From Ktedonospora formicarum (GTDB lineage Bacteria; Chloroflexota; Ktedonobacteria; Ktedonobacterales; Ktedonobacteraceae): 64,000 bases of DNA. Location: positions 124,001 through 188,000 of the forward strand of contig NZ_BNJF01000002.1 in the NCBI RefSeq assembly GCF_016587355.1. Reading direction: 5' to 3'. This document shows positions 44,529 to 52,244 of this stretch, one piece after another. Both the position numbers and the translations under genes were made by a program. Positions within the stretch are counted from its first letter, which is position 1. Every line of letters begins with the position of its first letter. The notes under the pieces were generated by a model, which worked only from the letters and a program-made list of their open reading frames with translations, made no database searches and was not told the origin of the DNA.

Positions 44529-45419
44529 ATGGCATCCCTTTCTCTTTCCAGCCGGGCTTCCTCGCCTCAACGACACGCTGCTCTGAGACCTTTTCGTATC
44601 GTGATGTACATAATCATGCTCTGCGCAGCCTTTTATTTTGTGTATCCCCTATGTTGGCTCGTTTTTGCCTCAACAAAAAATAATCCAGATCTGATCAGTA
44701 CATCTGGATTCTGGTCCTCCAACAATTTCAATTTTATTGCCAATCTGCAACAATTACTGACATTTGACAACGGGATCTTTATGCAGTGGATGGGGAATTC
44801 TTTCCTATATGCCACAGGGAGCTCGTGCGTCAGTACGTTCATCATCGCGTTGAGCGGGTACGCCTTGGCAAAATATTCTTTCCCTGGCAAGCAGTTGATA
44901 TTTAATATCCTTCTGGGGACTGTATTGGTGCCAGGAACAGCGTTGATGCTCCCATTTTACTTGTTGATGAGCGGAATGCATCTTACTAATACCTATTGGT
45001 CTATTCTGCTCCCAACGATTTTTAGTGCCTTTGGCATCTGGTTCGCCTGCATCTATGCAAATGCCTCTGTTCCCAACGAATTGCTGGATGCTGCGCGCAT
45101 TGATGGAGCCGGAGAATTGCATATTTTTCTTACTATAGCCTTACCCCTTATGTCACCGGCACTGGCCACGATGTTCTTGTTTCACTTCGTCGGGGTGTGG
45201 AATGGCTTTTTTCTTCCCCTACTGATGCTCAATAATCAACATCTCTATCCGGTGATGGTTGGATTAGGTGTCTTGAGTGCCGGTGCTGGGACCGGTGAAA
45301 ATAATACGAATCTGGTTATTATGGGTTCCCTGCTCTCCGCCCTCCCAATTGTCCTGAGCTTCACGTTTCTACAACGATACTGGCGCCAGGGTCTCACCTT
45401 TGGCAGCCTTATTGGGTAA
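44529..45419 (+). CDS. ABC sugar permease, MalG-type
   Basis: 296 residues, six helices, EAA loop LDAARIDGAGELHIFLTIALPLMSP. It pairs with the MalF-type permease. No ATPase gene follows, so the importer must use an ATPase encoded elsewhere, as with shared MsmK-type subunits. The next gene follows after 39 nt. Confidence 0.94.
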   Translation: MASLSLSSRASSPQRHAALRPFRIVMYIIMLCAAFYFVYPLCWLVFASTKNNPDLISTSGFWSSNNFNFIANLQQLLTFDNGIFMQWMGNSFLYATGSSCVSTFIIALSGYALAKYSFPGKQLIFNILLGTVLVPGTALMLPFYLLMSGMHLTNTYWSILLPTIFSAFGIWFACIYANASVPNELLDAARIDGAGELHIFLTIALPLMSPALATMFLFHFVGVWNGFFLPLLMLNNQHLYPVMVGLGVLSAGAGTGENNTNLVIMGSLLSALPIVLSFTFLQRYWRQGLTFGSLIG

Positions 45420-45458
45420 CCTTTCATATCATTCACATCAGTAATGGAGTATCTATCA

Positions 45459-46472
45459 ATGGTATTTGACGAGAAGCGCCCCGTGGTTTCAATATTAGTT
45501 GATTCCAAATGGCAAAGGCGTATCTTTTCTCCAGCAAGTCTGGAGAAACTAGCAGCGGTTGCGAATGTGGTGCAGGCCCCCAGACTAAGCTTTAGCGATG
45601 CAAATCTCGCTGATCTGCTTGATGGAGCAATTGCTTGCTTGACGGGATGGGAGACTCCCCCTCTTACCAACGAGCTTCTGGAGCGTTGTCCCTCACTTCG
45701 CCTCGTAGCCCATACAGCAGGAACTGTTCACCACCTGGTGCCCTCAACTTTCTTCCAGCGTGGTGTGCGCGTTACGCATTCGGCAGCTGCCCTGGCAGAG
45801 GGAGTCTCAGAGTTTACAATTCTGCAAATGTTACAATGCTTGCGCCGACTAGATCGCTTTGAGCAGCGCCTGCGCTCTGGAGAACCATGGCATACGCTTA
45901 CACATCTTCCTGGGCGCTTGTTACAGGCTCAAACTGTGGGGCTTGTTGGAGCCAGTCTTATTGGACGAGGCGTTATTGAGCGCTTGCGTCCGTTTGGTTG
46001 CCATATACTGATGTATGATCCCTATCTTTCGCTTGCAGAGGCAACAGACCTTGGAGTGGAACTCATCGATCTCGACGGACTCTTTGCTCGTTCGGATATC
46101 GTCTCCCTACACGCTCCCCTCTTGCCAGCAACACGTGGGATGATTTCAGCCAGGCACCTCGCGTCACTGCGCGATGGAGGAATCCTGATAAACACCGCGC
46201 GTGCCGGGTTAGTGGATGACGCCGCGCTCTTGGAGGAACTCACGTCAGGAAGAATTAGCGCCGCTCTGGATGTATTTGCGACCGAGCCACTCCCAGACAA
46301 CCACCCCTTTCTCACTTTGCCGAACGTCCTGCTCTCTCCCCATATCGCGGCAATGACAACCGAAACGCTTTTAAAACAAGGAGAGATGATGATTGATGAG
46401 GTCATTCGTTTCCTGGCTGGCGAACCACTTATCTATGAGATTCTGCCGCAGAAGCTATCTATTACGGCATAA
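45459..46472 (+). CDS. D-isomer 2-hydroxyacid dehydrogenase family protein
   Basis: 337 residues from the Met of MVFDEKRP, with GGAG about 10 nt upstream (ATG 45444 is an alternative). The NAD domain has VGLVGASLIGRGV, a variant of GxGxxG, and the catalytic trio is present: Arg in INTARAG, Glu in FATEPLPDNHP, His in SPHIAA. It reduces a 2-keto acid or oxidises a D-2-hydroxy acid with NAD(H). As the last gene of the sugar importer operon it probably acts on the sugar-derived acid. A very long hairpin follows the stop. Confidence 0.9.
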   Translation: MVFDEKRPVVSILVDSKWQRRIFSPASLEKLAAVANVVQAPRLSFSDANLADLLDGAIACLTGWETPPLTNELLERCPSLRLVAHTAGTVHHLVPSTFFQRGVRVTHSAAALAEGVSEFTILQMLQCLRRLDRFEQRLRSGEPWHTLTHLPGRLLQAQTVGLVGASLIGRGVIERLRPFGCHILMYDPYLSLAEATDLGVELIDLDGLFARSDIVSLHAPLLPATRGMISARHLASLRDGGILINTARAGLVDDAALLEELTSGRISAALDVFATEPLPDNHPFLTLPNVLLSPHIAAMTTETLLKQGEMMIDEVIRFLAGEPLIYEILPQKLSITA

Positions 46473-46477
46473 CTGAC

Positions 46478-46533
46478 ATATCTCTTTCTCCAACTGCTAC
46501 CAAGCGCTTGGCAGCAGTTGGAGAAAGAGATAT
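46478..46533 (+). terminator. 28-bp hairpin after the importer operon
   Basis: Arms 46478-46505 and 46506-46533 pair along all 28 bases with one A/C mismatch and no separate loop. It begins 6 nt after the dehydrogenase stop and ends exactly where the transposase fragment begins. No T-run follows. It may be a terminator, or DNA structure linked to the insertion. Confidence 0.6.
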
Positions 46534-46935
46534 TTGCGTTTGCCAAGTGATGTTGCTCAATCAGATCAAGATCCTCAAAAACGGCGGCAAGAGATTGCAC
46601 AGTTGCTGGAAACCCTGGTTGAAAAACACCCGACTGGAGCTATTTATGTGACCTGGGACAATGCGAACGCCCATGAGGATGAGGACATTGATGCAATCGT
46701 TCAGGCAACTCAGGGGCGATTGGTGCTGCTGTATTTGCCCACCTATAGTCCCTGGTTCAATCCGATTAATGAGTGGTTTTTAGTCAATCGGAAGAACCAT
46801 GCCCCCCTCTTGCCCATCTGCGCGTTCATTTCTGTCCCAATGCAGACTCGCGCCCCTCTTTTCCCTTCAGACTATCCCCTGACGACCTCTCCGCGCTACC
46901 GCCTTAGTTGTCGACTCACATTTCGAGAGCAATAG
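46534..46935 (+). pseudogene. 3' fragment of an IS630-type transposase
   Basis: The frame carries the second half of the IS630 DDE domain: AIYVTWDNANAH, LVLLYLPTYSPWFNPIN and EWF. The intact family reads NP(I/L)EW(F/I)W; here an extra Asn codon splits the catalytic Glu from NPI and the rest drifts to unrelated sequence. The N-terminal half, with the HTH and first Asp, is missing. It is a dead copy that begins at the edge of the 46478 hairpin. Confidence 0.75.
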
Positions 46936-47527
46936 TCTCAGATGTGGTAGAGCTACATTCCGTTCATAACAAACGTTTCATACTTGGAGGGAGAACAGTG
47001 TTGAATGCAATACTGTATTTACAATGTCAGATATACAGATCAACAAAGGATCTTTTCACAAACTTACTATCCGTGAACCAAAGGGGGCATAGGGGTTATG
47101 CGTCTCCTGGATATGAGTCCACTAATGTTGGGAAAATAGCCATAGGAGGAAGTACATCTCCTCTGCACTCAAGAACAGATTGCGCAAGATTGAGAGAACA
47201 GAATTGCCACAGTATCCCACACTTGATAGCTTTCACAAGAATAACGCTGCAAACGGATGTACCGGGACGCGAATGTGGGTACCAGGTTGAGTCCACAAAA
47301 GGCCAACCCGTCCTTGAGGCGCCGGAAGGAGTGAGCCCACTCCTCCACTCTTGTCCTCCTGTATCTAGACTATTCAACAAGACGTCCTGCTCAGAACACC
47401 ATAGTCCTGCTTCCATTTCATGGGCAAGCGGGTCAGCATACGACGGTGTCACATAGGATAACTATCCATTGTGATAATGGACACAAACACAAAGATTGAT
47501 AGCCTTTTCGCGTTAAGGAGGATAGCA
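46936..47527. other. Gap with no supportable gene
   Basis: Long overlapping frames exist on both strands (47096-47452 and 46908-47456) but none has a ribosome site or family motif. It is probably mobile-element or decayed DNA. AAGGAGG for the next gene lies at its right end. Confidence 0.35.
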
Positions 47528-48289
47528 ATGAAAGTTTTGATGGTCCTTACCTCTCATGAGCAACTCGGCAATACTGGCAAGAAAACCGGTTTCTGGCTGG
47601 AAGAATTTGCCGCACCTTATTACGTCCTGAAAGATGCCGGTGTCACGATAACACTGGCTTCACCAAAGGGTGGGCAACCACCACTTGATCCGAAAAGTGA
47701 CCAACCCGAAAACCAGACGGAAATGACAAAACGCTTCCGCTCAGATTCGGTGGCGATGAAAGAACTCGCCCATACTAAGAAGCTCGCTGATATTTCAGCA
47801 AGCGATTTTGATGCTGTTTTCTATCCCGGCGGTCATGGTCCGATGTGGGATATGCCAGACAACCCGCATTCCATCGCGCTCATTGAGGCACTCGTGAAAG
47901 CCGATAAGCCGGTTTCAGCCGTCTGTCACGCACCTGTCGCATTTATCAATGCACATGATGCTCAAGGTCAGCCCCTTGTCAAAGGTAAGCACGTGGCAGG
48001 TTTCTCCAATGAGGAAGAAGCAGCTGTGGGCCTGACTACAGTCGTACCATTTCTCCTAGAGGACAAGCTCAAGGAGAGAGGGGGAATCTATAGCAGCAAC
48101 AAAGCTTTTGTGCCTTATGTGCAGGTTGATGGCAAACTGATAACGGGTCAGAACCCAGCATCTTCGGGTCCCGCTGCAAAAGCGCTATTGCAGTTACTTC
48201 GATCAGATCGATCCGAAGCGACGGTGAAAGCTGGAGCATCTCATGTGCATCATGGGAAGAGCCAATCGAAGTCATCAAGAGGTGCCTGA
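47528..48289 (+). CDS. DJ-1/PfpI family protein (Hsp31-like)
   Basis: 253 residues from ATG 47528, which has AAGGAGG 6 nt upstream; the frame opens at 47471. The nucleophile-elbow Cys is in VSAVCHAPVAFI, the conserved Glu in TGFWLEEFAAPYYVL, and FYPGGHGPMWDMPDN is typical of class I Hsp31/YDR533-like members. Such proteins act as glyoxalase III, converting methylglyoxal to lactate, or as deglycases/chaperones. It has a Lys/Ser/His-rich tail of about 35 residues beyond the domain. It is monocistronic. Confidence 0.9.
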   Translation: MKVLMVLTSHEQLGNTGKKTGFWLEEFAAPYYVLKDAGVTITLASPKGGQPPLDPKSDQPENQTEMTKRFRSDSVAMKELAHTKKLADISASDFDAVFYPGGHGPMWDMPDNPHSIALIEALVKADKPVSAVCHAPVAFINAHDAQGQPLVKGKHVAGFSNEEEAAVGLTTVVPFLLEDKLKERGGIYSSNKAFVPYVQVDGKLITGQNPASSGPAAKALLQLLRSDRSEATVKAGASHVHHGKSQSKSSRGA

Positions 48290-48459
48290 GCCAAAGAAGG
48301 TGTCGTTACTCTACGTTTGCAGCTTGATTGCTAATAACGAAACCTCCTTCAAACCATATGAGCCATGCTCGATCTGCCAAGCACAGTGATCTGTCAGTCT
48401 CTTTAAGCAGCAGCCTTTATTGTGGCTGCTGCTTCCTTCTTCTATCGTTCCTACATTCT

Positions 48460-48790
48460 TATACGGGATTTGTACATGCTATTGACGAACAAACAATTGA
48501 GATCAATGCGCAGGCAACAACTGGCGATCCACTAGCAAGTACTATCCGCTCAGGTGCTCATATTGGTCTCCTAGCTATTGACTTTGCAACATGGCACAAG
48601 ATACACATCAATGGGCATATGGAAGAATAAGGTGAAAAGATAGGTGTGCATGCAGAAGTATGCCCGGCTTTGTGCGAATCCTCAACGAATGTCAGTTTGA
48701 GTTTTTGGACTATCCAGGCAATACTATGTTCAATACACTGGGTAACGAGATACCTCTGGAGCACCAGTTACTTTCTGCGAGTCTGTGAAG
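48460..48790 (+). pseudogene. Decayed pyridoxamine 5'-phosphate oxidase-like gene
   Basis: In one frame FVHAIDEQTIEINAQATTGDP, then GLLAIDFATWHKIHINGHMEE, then a stop at 48628-48630; further on, in another frame, MFNTLGN. This order (DGDTL-like strand, GLLAID..TR.R.R.NG, FFNTLGN) recalls flavin-dependent PPOX-class proteins. Stops and frame changes break it, and its 3' end overlaps the end of the response-regulator gene on the other strand. Matched by eye only. Confidence 0.35.
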
Positions 48791-49170
48791 TATAGTTCCT
48801 GGTTATCGCACACCGCTCGCTCAATCAATTCAAGCAATACTTCTAGATCAAACGGTTTATCAAGAGTGTTAAAAATTTCTATACAAGCAACTTGCTCAAG
48901 AGCTTCTTCATCCGCACTAAAGGCAATAATCGCACGCAATAAGGTTGGGTCTTGCTGTTGGATCTTGTGCAAGAATTGCAATCCATTGAGGCGTGGCATT
49001 GTTAAATCGAGCAAGATCACATCGTACGCATTCCATTGAGAGTTCAGGTGGTCTAAGGCGTCTACACCATCGAAGGCAGTGTCGACCTCATATGCTTCGT
49101 CTTCCAACAGTTCTTGTAAGGCAGATCGCATCATCTGGTCATCATCGACGACTAAAATGCGTTTCCTCAT
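48730..49170 (-). CDS. Single-domain response regulator
   Basis: 146 residues. A complete receiver and nothing else: RILVVDDDQMMRSALQELLED, phospho-Asp in VILLDLTMPRLNG, Ser/Thr in IIAFSADEE and Lys in TLDKPFDLEVLLELI. There is no output domain, so it works by protein contacts (CheY/Spo0F-like). No kinase gene is adjacent; the orphan multi-PAS kinase near 5-7.6 kb is a possible but unproven partner. The preferred start is ATG 49170, with GAGAGTGGAA upstream; ATG 49203 is the alternative. Confidence 0.88.
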   Translation of the reverse strand: MRKRILVVDDDQMMRSALQELLEDEAYEVDTAFDGVDALDHLNSQWNAYDVILLDLTMPRLNGLQFLHKIQQQDPTLLRAIIAFSADEEALEQVACIEIFNTLDKPFDLEVLLELIERAVCDNQELYFTDSQKVTGAPEVSRYPVY

Positions 49171-49324
49171 TTCCACTCTCTTTCTAGCACTCAAGTCATT
49201 CATTCTTAACGAACGCTCTTTCAGTTCTATGAACACGGGATCGTCTATGACCGCTTCACGCCTTTCTTGGTAATACCTTTGTCGGTAATATCTTTGTCAG
49301 ATATTTCCCCATTCCTTTATATCT

Positions 49325-49396
49325 ATACCAATTGGTATAGATAATGATAGCAACATTGACAGATTGTCGTCAAGAGGATACGATACCTATCGGTAT
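49325..49396 (+). promoter_or_regulatory. TetR promoter flanked by two matching operators
   Basis: ATACC-N4-GGTAT occurs at 49325-49338 (within a perfect 18-bp palindrome) and again at 49383-49396. Between and under them is TTGACA (49356-49361) with TACGAT (49379-49384), spacing 17. The second operator overlaps the -10. The two centres lie 58 bp apart, which would allow looping or cooperative autorepression by the TetR encoded downstream. Confidence 0.82.
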
Positions 49397-49432
49397 AGAA
49401 AACGGTATTGGATGCGAGAAAAGCGAGGAGTT

Positions 49433-50020
49433 ATGCCATCAGGACGGATACGAGAGTTTGATACTGATTACGCCCTCGACCAGGCCCTTCGCCTCTTCTG
49501 GCGCAATGGCTATGAGGGAACGTCGCTGTCGGATCTCACCAATGCCATGGGCATCACCAAACCCAGCCTCTATGCTGCCTTTGGCAATAAAGAAGCCTTA
49601 TTCCGCCTCATCCTTGATCGCTATGTGCAGGGACCTGCTGCCTATCTGCATGAGGTTCTTGGGGAACCAACTGCCCGAGGCGTCGTCCATCGATTTCTCT
49701 GCTCAGCGCTTGATGCTCAGACCGATCCACATACGCCAGCAGGCTGCCTTCTAGTCCAAGGGGCGCTTGCGTGTGGGGACGACGCTGTTCCTATCAAGGA
49801 AGCGTTAATTGCTCGGCGGACAGTAGCCGAACTGGCCCTCTGTCAGCGCCTTGAGCAAGCGCAAGCACAGGGGGACCTACCAGCCTCTGCTGATCCAGCG
49901 AGCCTAGCACGTTATGTCATCACGCTTTCGCAGGGCATGGCTGTTCAGGCTGCAGGTGGGATGAGTCGAGAGCAATTGCTGCAGATCATTGAGATGGCGT
50001 TGCAAGCCTGGCCAACCTAA
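49433..50020 (+). CDS. TetR family transcriptional regulator
   Basis: 195 residues from ATG 49433, with GAGGAG 5 nt upstream (the frame opens at 49364). HTH: RIREFDTDYALDQALRLFWRNGYEGTSLSDLTNAMGITKPSLYAAFGNKEALF. The C-terminal domain contains GCLLVQGALACGDD, typical of the AcrR/TetR_C_16-like group. No target gene lies immediately downstream in the same direction, so it may control itself and distant genes. Confidence 0.92.
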   Translation: MPSGRIREFDTDYALDQALRLFWRNGYEGTSLSDLTNAMGITKPSLYAAFGNKEALFRLILDRYVQGPAAYLHEVLGEPTARGVVHRFLCSALDAQTDPHTPAGCLLVQGALACGDDAVPIKEALIARRTVAELALCQRLEQAQAQGDLPASADPASLARYVITLSQGMAVQAAGGMSREQLLQIIEMALQAWPT

Positions 50021-50273
50021 CCATGCAGCAAGACGGCCTGAGATGCCTTCCTGCTATCTTTCTTACTGAATCTCTCTGTTGACTGATCATGAAGGTGACC
50101 AAACCCGCTAACTGCGCAAGAATCTGTTGACCTCGCGCAAGAATCTGAGTGAAGATCCCGCTCTATTCCCACTATAGTATGAGCAACAGCGCTGTTTCAC
50201 AACGGCTCTTTAAAAGGGATACACATTGTGTAGCCAGTGCTTCTTTGGCAACAAGAAAATGGAGAGAAATCCT

Positions 50274-51002
50274 ATGCTCGATTTTAGCTCGGTGAAGAAT
50301 GGCTCTAAAACATTTGCGGAACTAGCGGCAGGCCTTACCAAAGCTGATCTCTACCATCTGGCCGACGAAATAGTTGACACCATACAAGAAATTATCGCCG
50401 ACGCAGTGGACGCGGATGTAGTATTTGTGCCTGATGACCCACAGGCCAATGATGCCTTTGGCAAGCCTGAAGAGGTTCATCTAGCTTGGACGCTCGGTCA
50501 CGTCATCGTTCACACCACGGCTTCCTCGGAGGAAGCTGCGTCGCTCGCCCTGGTGCTGGCTCGAGATCTGCCAGTCGAAGGTCGCTCGCGCTACGAGGTC
50601 TATTGGAAAACTATCACGAACGTAGCACAGATTCGCCAGCGTCTGGAGGAAAGTCGGCACATGTGCAAATCCATGCTCGACGCATGGCCCAACGAGCCGC
50701 ATCTGGATGTCACCTTTATGCATCCCCGTGTTGGTGAACTCAACGCCATAGGAACAATTAGCTGGATTGTGATTGAATCTCTTGCACCCGACGACTTGCC
50801 TCTAACCCGTCAATCTCTAATCCATATGCGAGCGCCGTTTCATCGATATCGCCTTTCATATACGCTTGAATCCATTCGATGGGAGATTGGTAAGGATAGA
50901 GAACATGGAGGAGTTCGTGGTTCTGATAGTGCAAAACCTCGTGATACAATTTGGCAAGCGATGAGGTTGCAATGGGTGTGCCATTGTCTTCAAAGTTTAT
51001 GA
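50274..51002 (+). CDS. DinB-like protein, 3' end replaced by antisense sequence
   Basis: Starts at ATG 50274, with GGAGAG 8 nt upstream. The first about 160 residues form a DinB/YfiT-like helical domain (FAELAAGLTKADLYHLADEIVDTIQEII, EEVHLAWTLGHVIVHTTASSEEAA, ESRHMCKSMLDAWPNEPHLDVTF). After GELNAIG, near 50750, the pattern is lost, and the remaining about 80 codons are simply the antisense of the HTH gene on the other strand. The C-terminal helix with its metal His is thus missing. It is likely nonfunctional or altered. Confidence 0.65.
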   Translation: MLDFSSVKNGSKTFAELAAGLTKADLYHLADEIVDTIQEIIADAVDADVVFVPDDPQANDAFGKPEEVHLAWTLGHVIVHTTASSEEAASLALVLARDLPVEGRSRYEVYWKTITNVAQIRQRLEESRHMCKSMLDAWPNEPHLDVTFMHPRVGELNAIGTISWIVIESLAPDDLPLTRQSLIHMRAPFHRYRLSYTLESIRWEIGKDREHGGVRGSDSAKPRDTIWQAMRLQWVCHCLQSL

Positions 51003-51147
51003 GGTCCTGCGGATGGACAGATAACTCCCGCGCTACCTGATCCAGGGGCAGACGTGCCTTCTCGCGCGTTTCTTTCACCTGTGCTCCAATGGCTTTATAG
51101 TCCAACAGTATTCTCTCCAATCTTGCATTCCTGCTAATAGCTAACAT
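50758..51147 (-). CDS. XRE-like helix-turn-helix protein
   Basis: About 129 residues if started at ATG 51147; no clear ribosome site, and the frame is open to 51309. The HTH_3-type domain reads IGAQVKETREKARLPLDQVARELSVHPQDLINFEDNGTPIATSSLAKLYHEVLHY. A tail of about 45 residues (SPIEWIQAYMKGDIDETALAYGLEIDGLEASRRVQEIQ) follows. It probably binds DNA; XRE-like regulators often pair with toxins or mobile elements, but no partner is visible. Its 3' end abuts the broken DinB gene. Confidence 0.7.
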   Translation of the reverse strand: MLAISRNARLERILLDYKAIGAQVKETREKARLPLDQVARELSVHPQDLINFEDNGTPIATSSLAKLYHEVLHYQNHELLHVLYPYQSPIEWIQAYMKGDIDETALAYGLEIDGLEASRRVQEIQSQSS

Positions 51148-51534
51148 TGCAGTGCTTTTCGGAGCCCATTCTCCTGTAGCAGCTGGAGAATATCGAGCAA
51201 TTTCCCCACCAACTACTGCACCTCTACTGTCAATCGGTGCTTGACGTGGTAGGCACACACTCTCTCCATTCATCCCGTTGATTGAGCGTCTCGTCGTCGC
51301 CAATGCCATGAAATGCTGTCAGTGATCTCTTCTTAAGGATGTTTCTCCTCCAATAAAAGGAGGGGCGTTGTCGATGTATGCCAGACAGGTCCGCTACATC
51401 CTAGCTCACTTCACACGTCACCATTGTTTCTAATGAGAAGGAAACTATAGCTGTTTGCCTTCCAAAAGAAGCGAGAGTGGTATGTTTCGATTACAAGACA
51501 CATGAATACTTCATTGCCATCTACTAATGTTTGT
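51148..51534. other. Upstream region of HTH gene
   Basis: An open frame continues upstream to 51309 in the HTH gene's frame, but its composition differs and no start is convincing. The rest to 51534 shows no gene. Confidence 0.3.
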
Positions 51535-51771
51535 TTACATACCTATCTTCCCGGTCGCGCGGAACTGCACGAGTTGACCAACAAAGTTCAATTCAGGATT
51601 GAAGACGATATGGAGAGCCAGAAACGCAGCCATAATATCATCCCGATATCCATATTTCTGCAAAACGCTCTGAAGCGCTTTCGGGTCCTCGTTTTCGATG
51701 GCAAGGACATACTCTAACACTGGATCTGGCCACTGACCGCTCTGGTTATGTGCCGCTGGTTGGGTCATCAT
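51535..51771 (-). CDS. Small hypothetical protein
   Basis: 78 residues from ATG 51771, which has AGGAGGAG 7 nt upstream. It is soluble and helical (DPVLEYVLAIENEDPKALQSVLQKYGYRDDIMAAFLALHIVFNPELNFVGQLVQF). The good ribosome site supports translation. No family recognised. Confidence 0.55.
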   Translation of the reverse strand: MMTQPAAHNQSGQWPDPVLEYVLAIENEDPKALQSVLQKYGYRDDIMAAFLALHIVFNPELNFVGQLVQFRATGKIGM

Positions 51772-52244
51772 GCGATTCTCTCCTCCTGAGTTTCTATAGG
51801 CCTCAACTCTGCTGAATGGTCTCACAAGCAGCTAATCTATACCCTTTAAGACTACGGACGTCGTCGAAATCAGCGTGCGTCAGTCATTGACGTATGCCCG
51901 CAGATAATAACGCAGAATGTACCTTTCCCTCCACGCAGCAAGGCATCCATCCCCTGAACGCTATCACCAGCTCTGATACTTGCTTCTGTTCTTGCATTCT
52001 TTCGCGCTCATCGCCTCCTGTTGATTCTGTTCTCTATTAGAAAAGTAGTCCACATGATCATATGAGTTACGCTACCCATGACTTCCGGATACAAACTCAA
52101 TTCACCTGTTTTGGCAATTCGGGAAGAGGTTCGTAAACACATTGAGAAGAAGCGCATACTTTCTTGCTATTTGGCGTGGGATCACTATAATAAAACTCAG
52201 CTATGTATATATAGCCACATGCGCCTATCTTATCTTTTCGAGTA
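51772..52244. other. Gap upstream of pseudokinase gene
   Basis: No gene recognised. The right-hand part is AT-rich and should contain the pseudokinase promoter, but no clear -35/-10 pair was found. Confidence 0.35.

Noticed and set aside
46908..47456. 182-codon + strand frame and an opposing 118-codon frame
   Set aside because: They overlap each other on opposite strands, with no ribosome site and no motif; likely decayed DNA.
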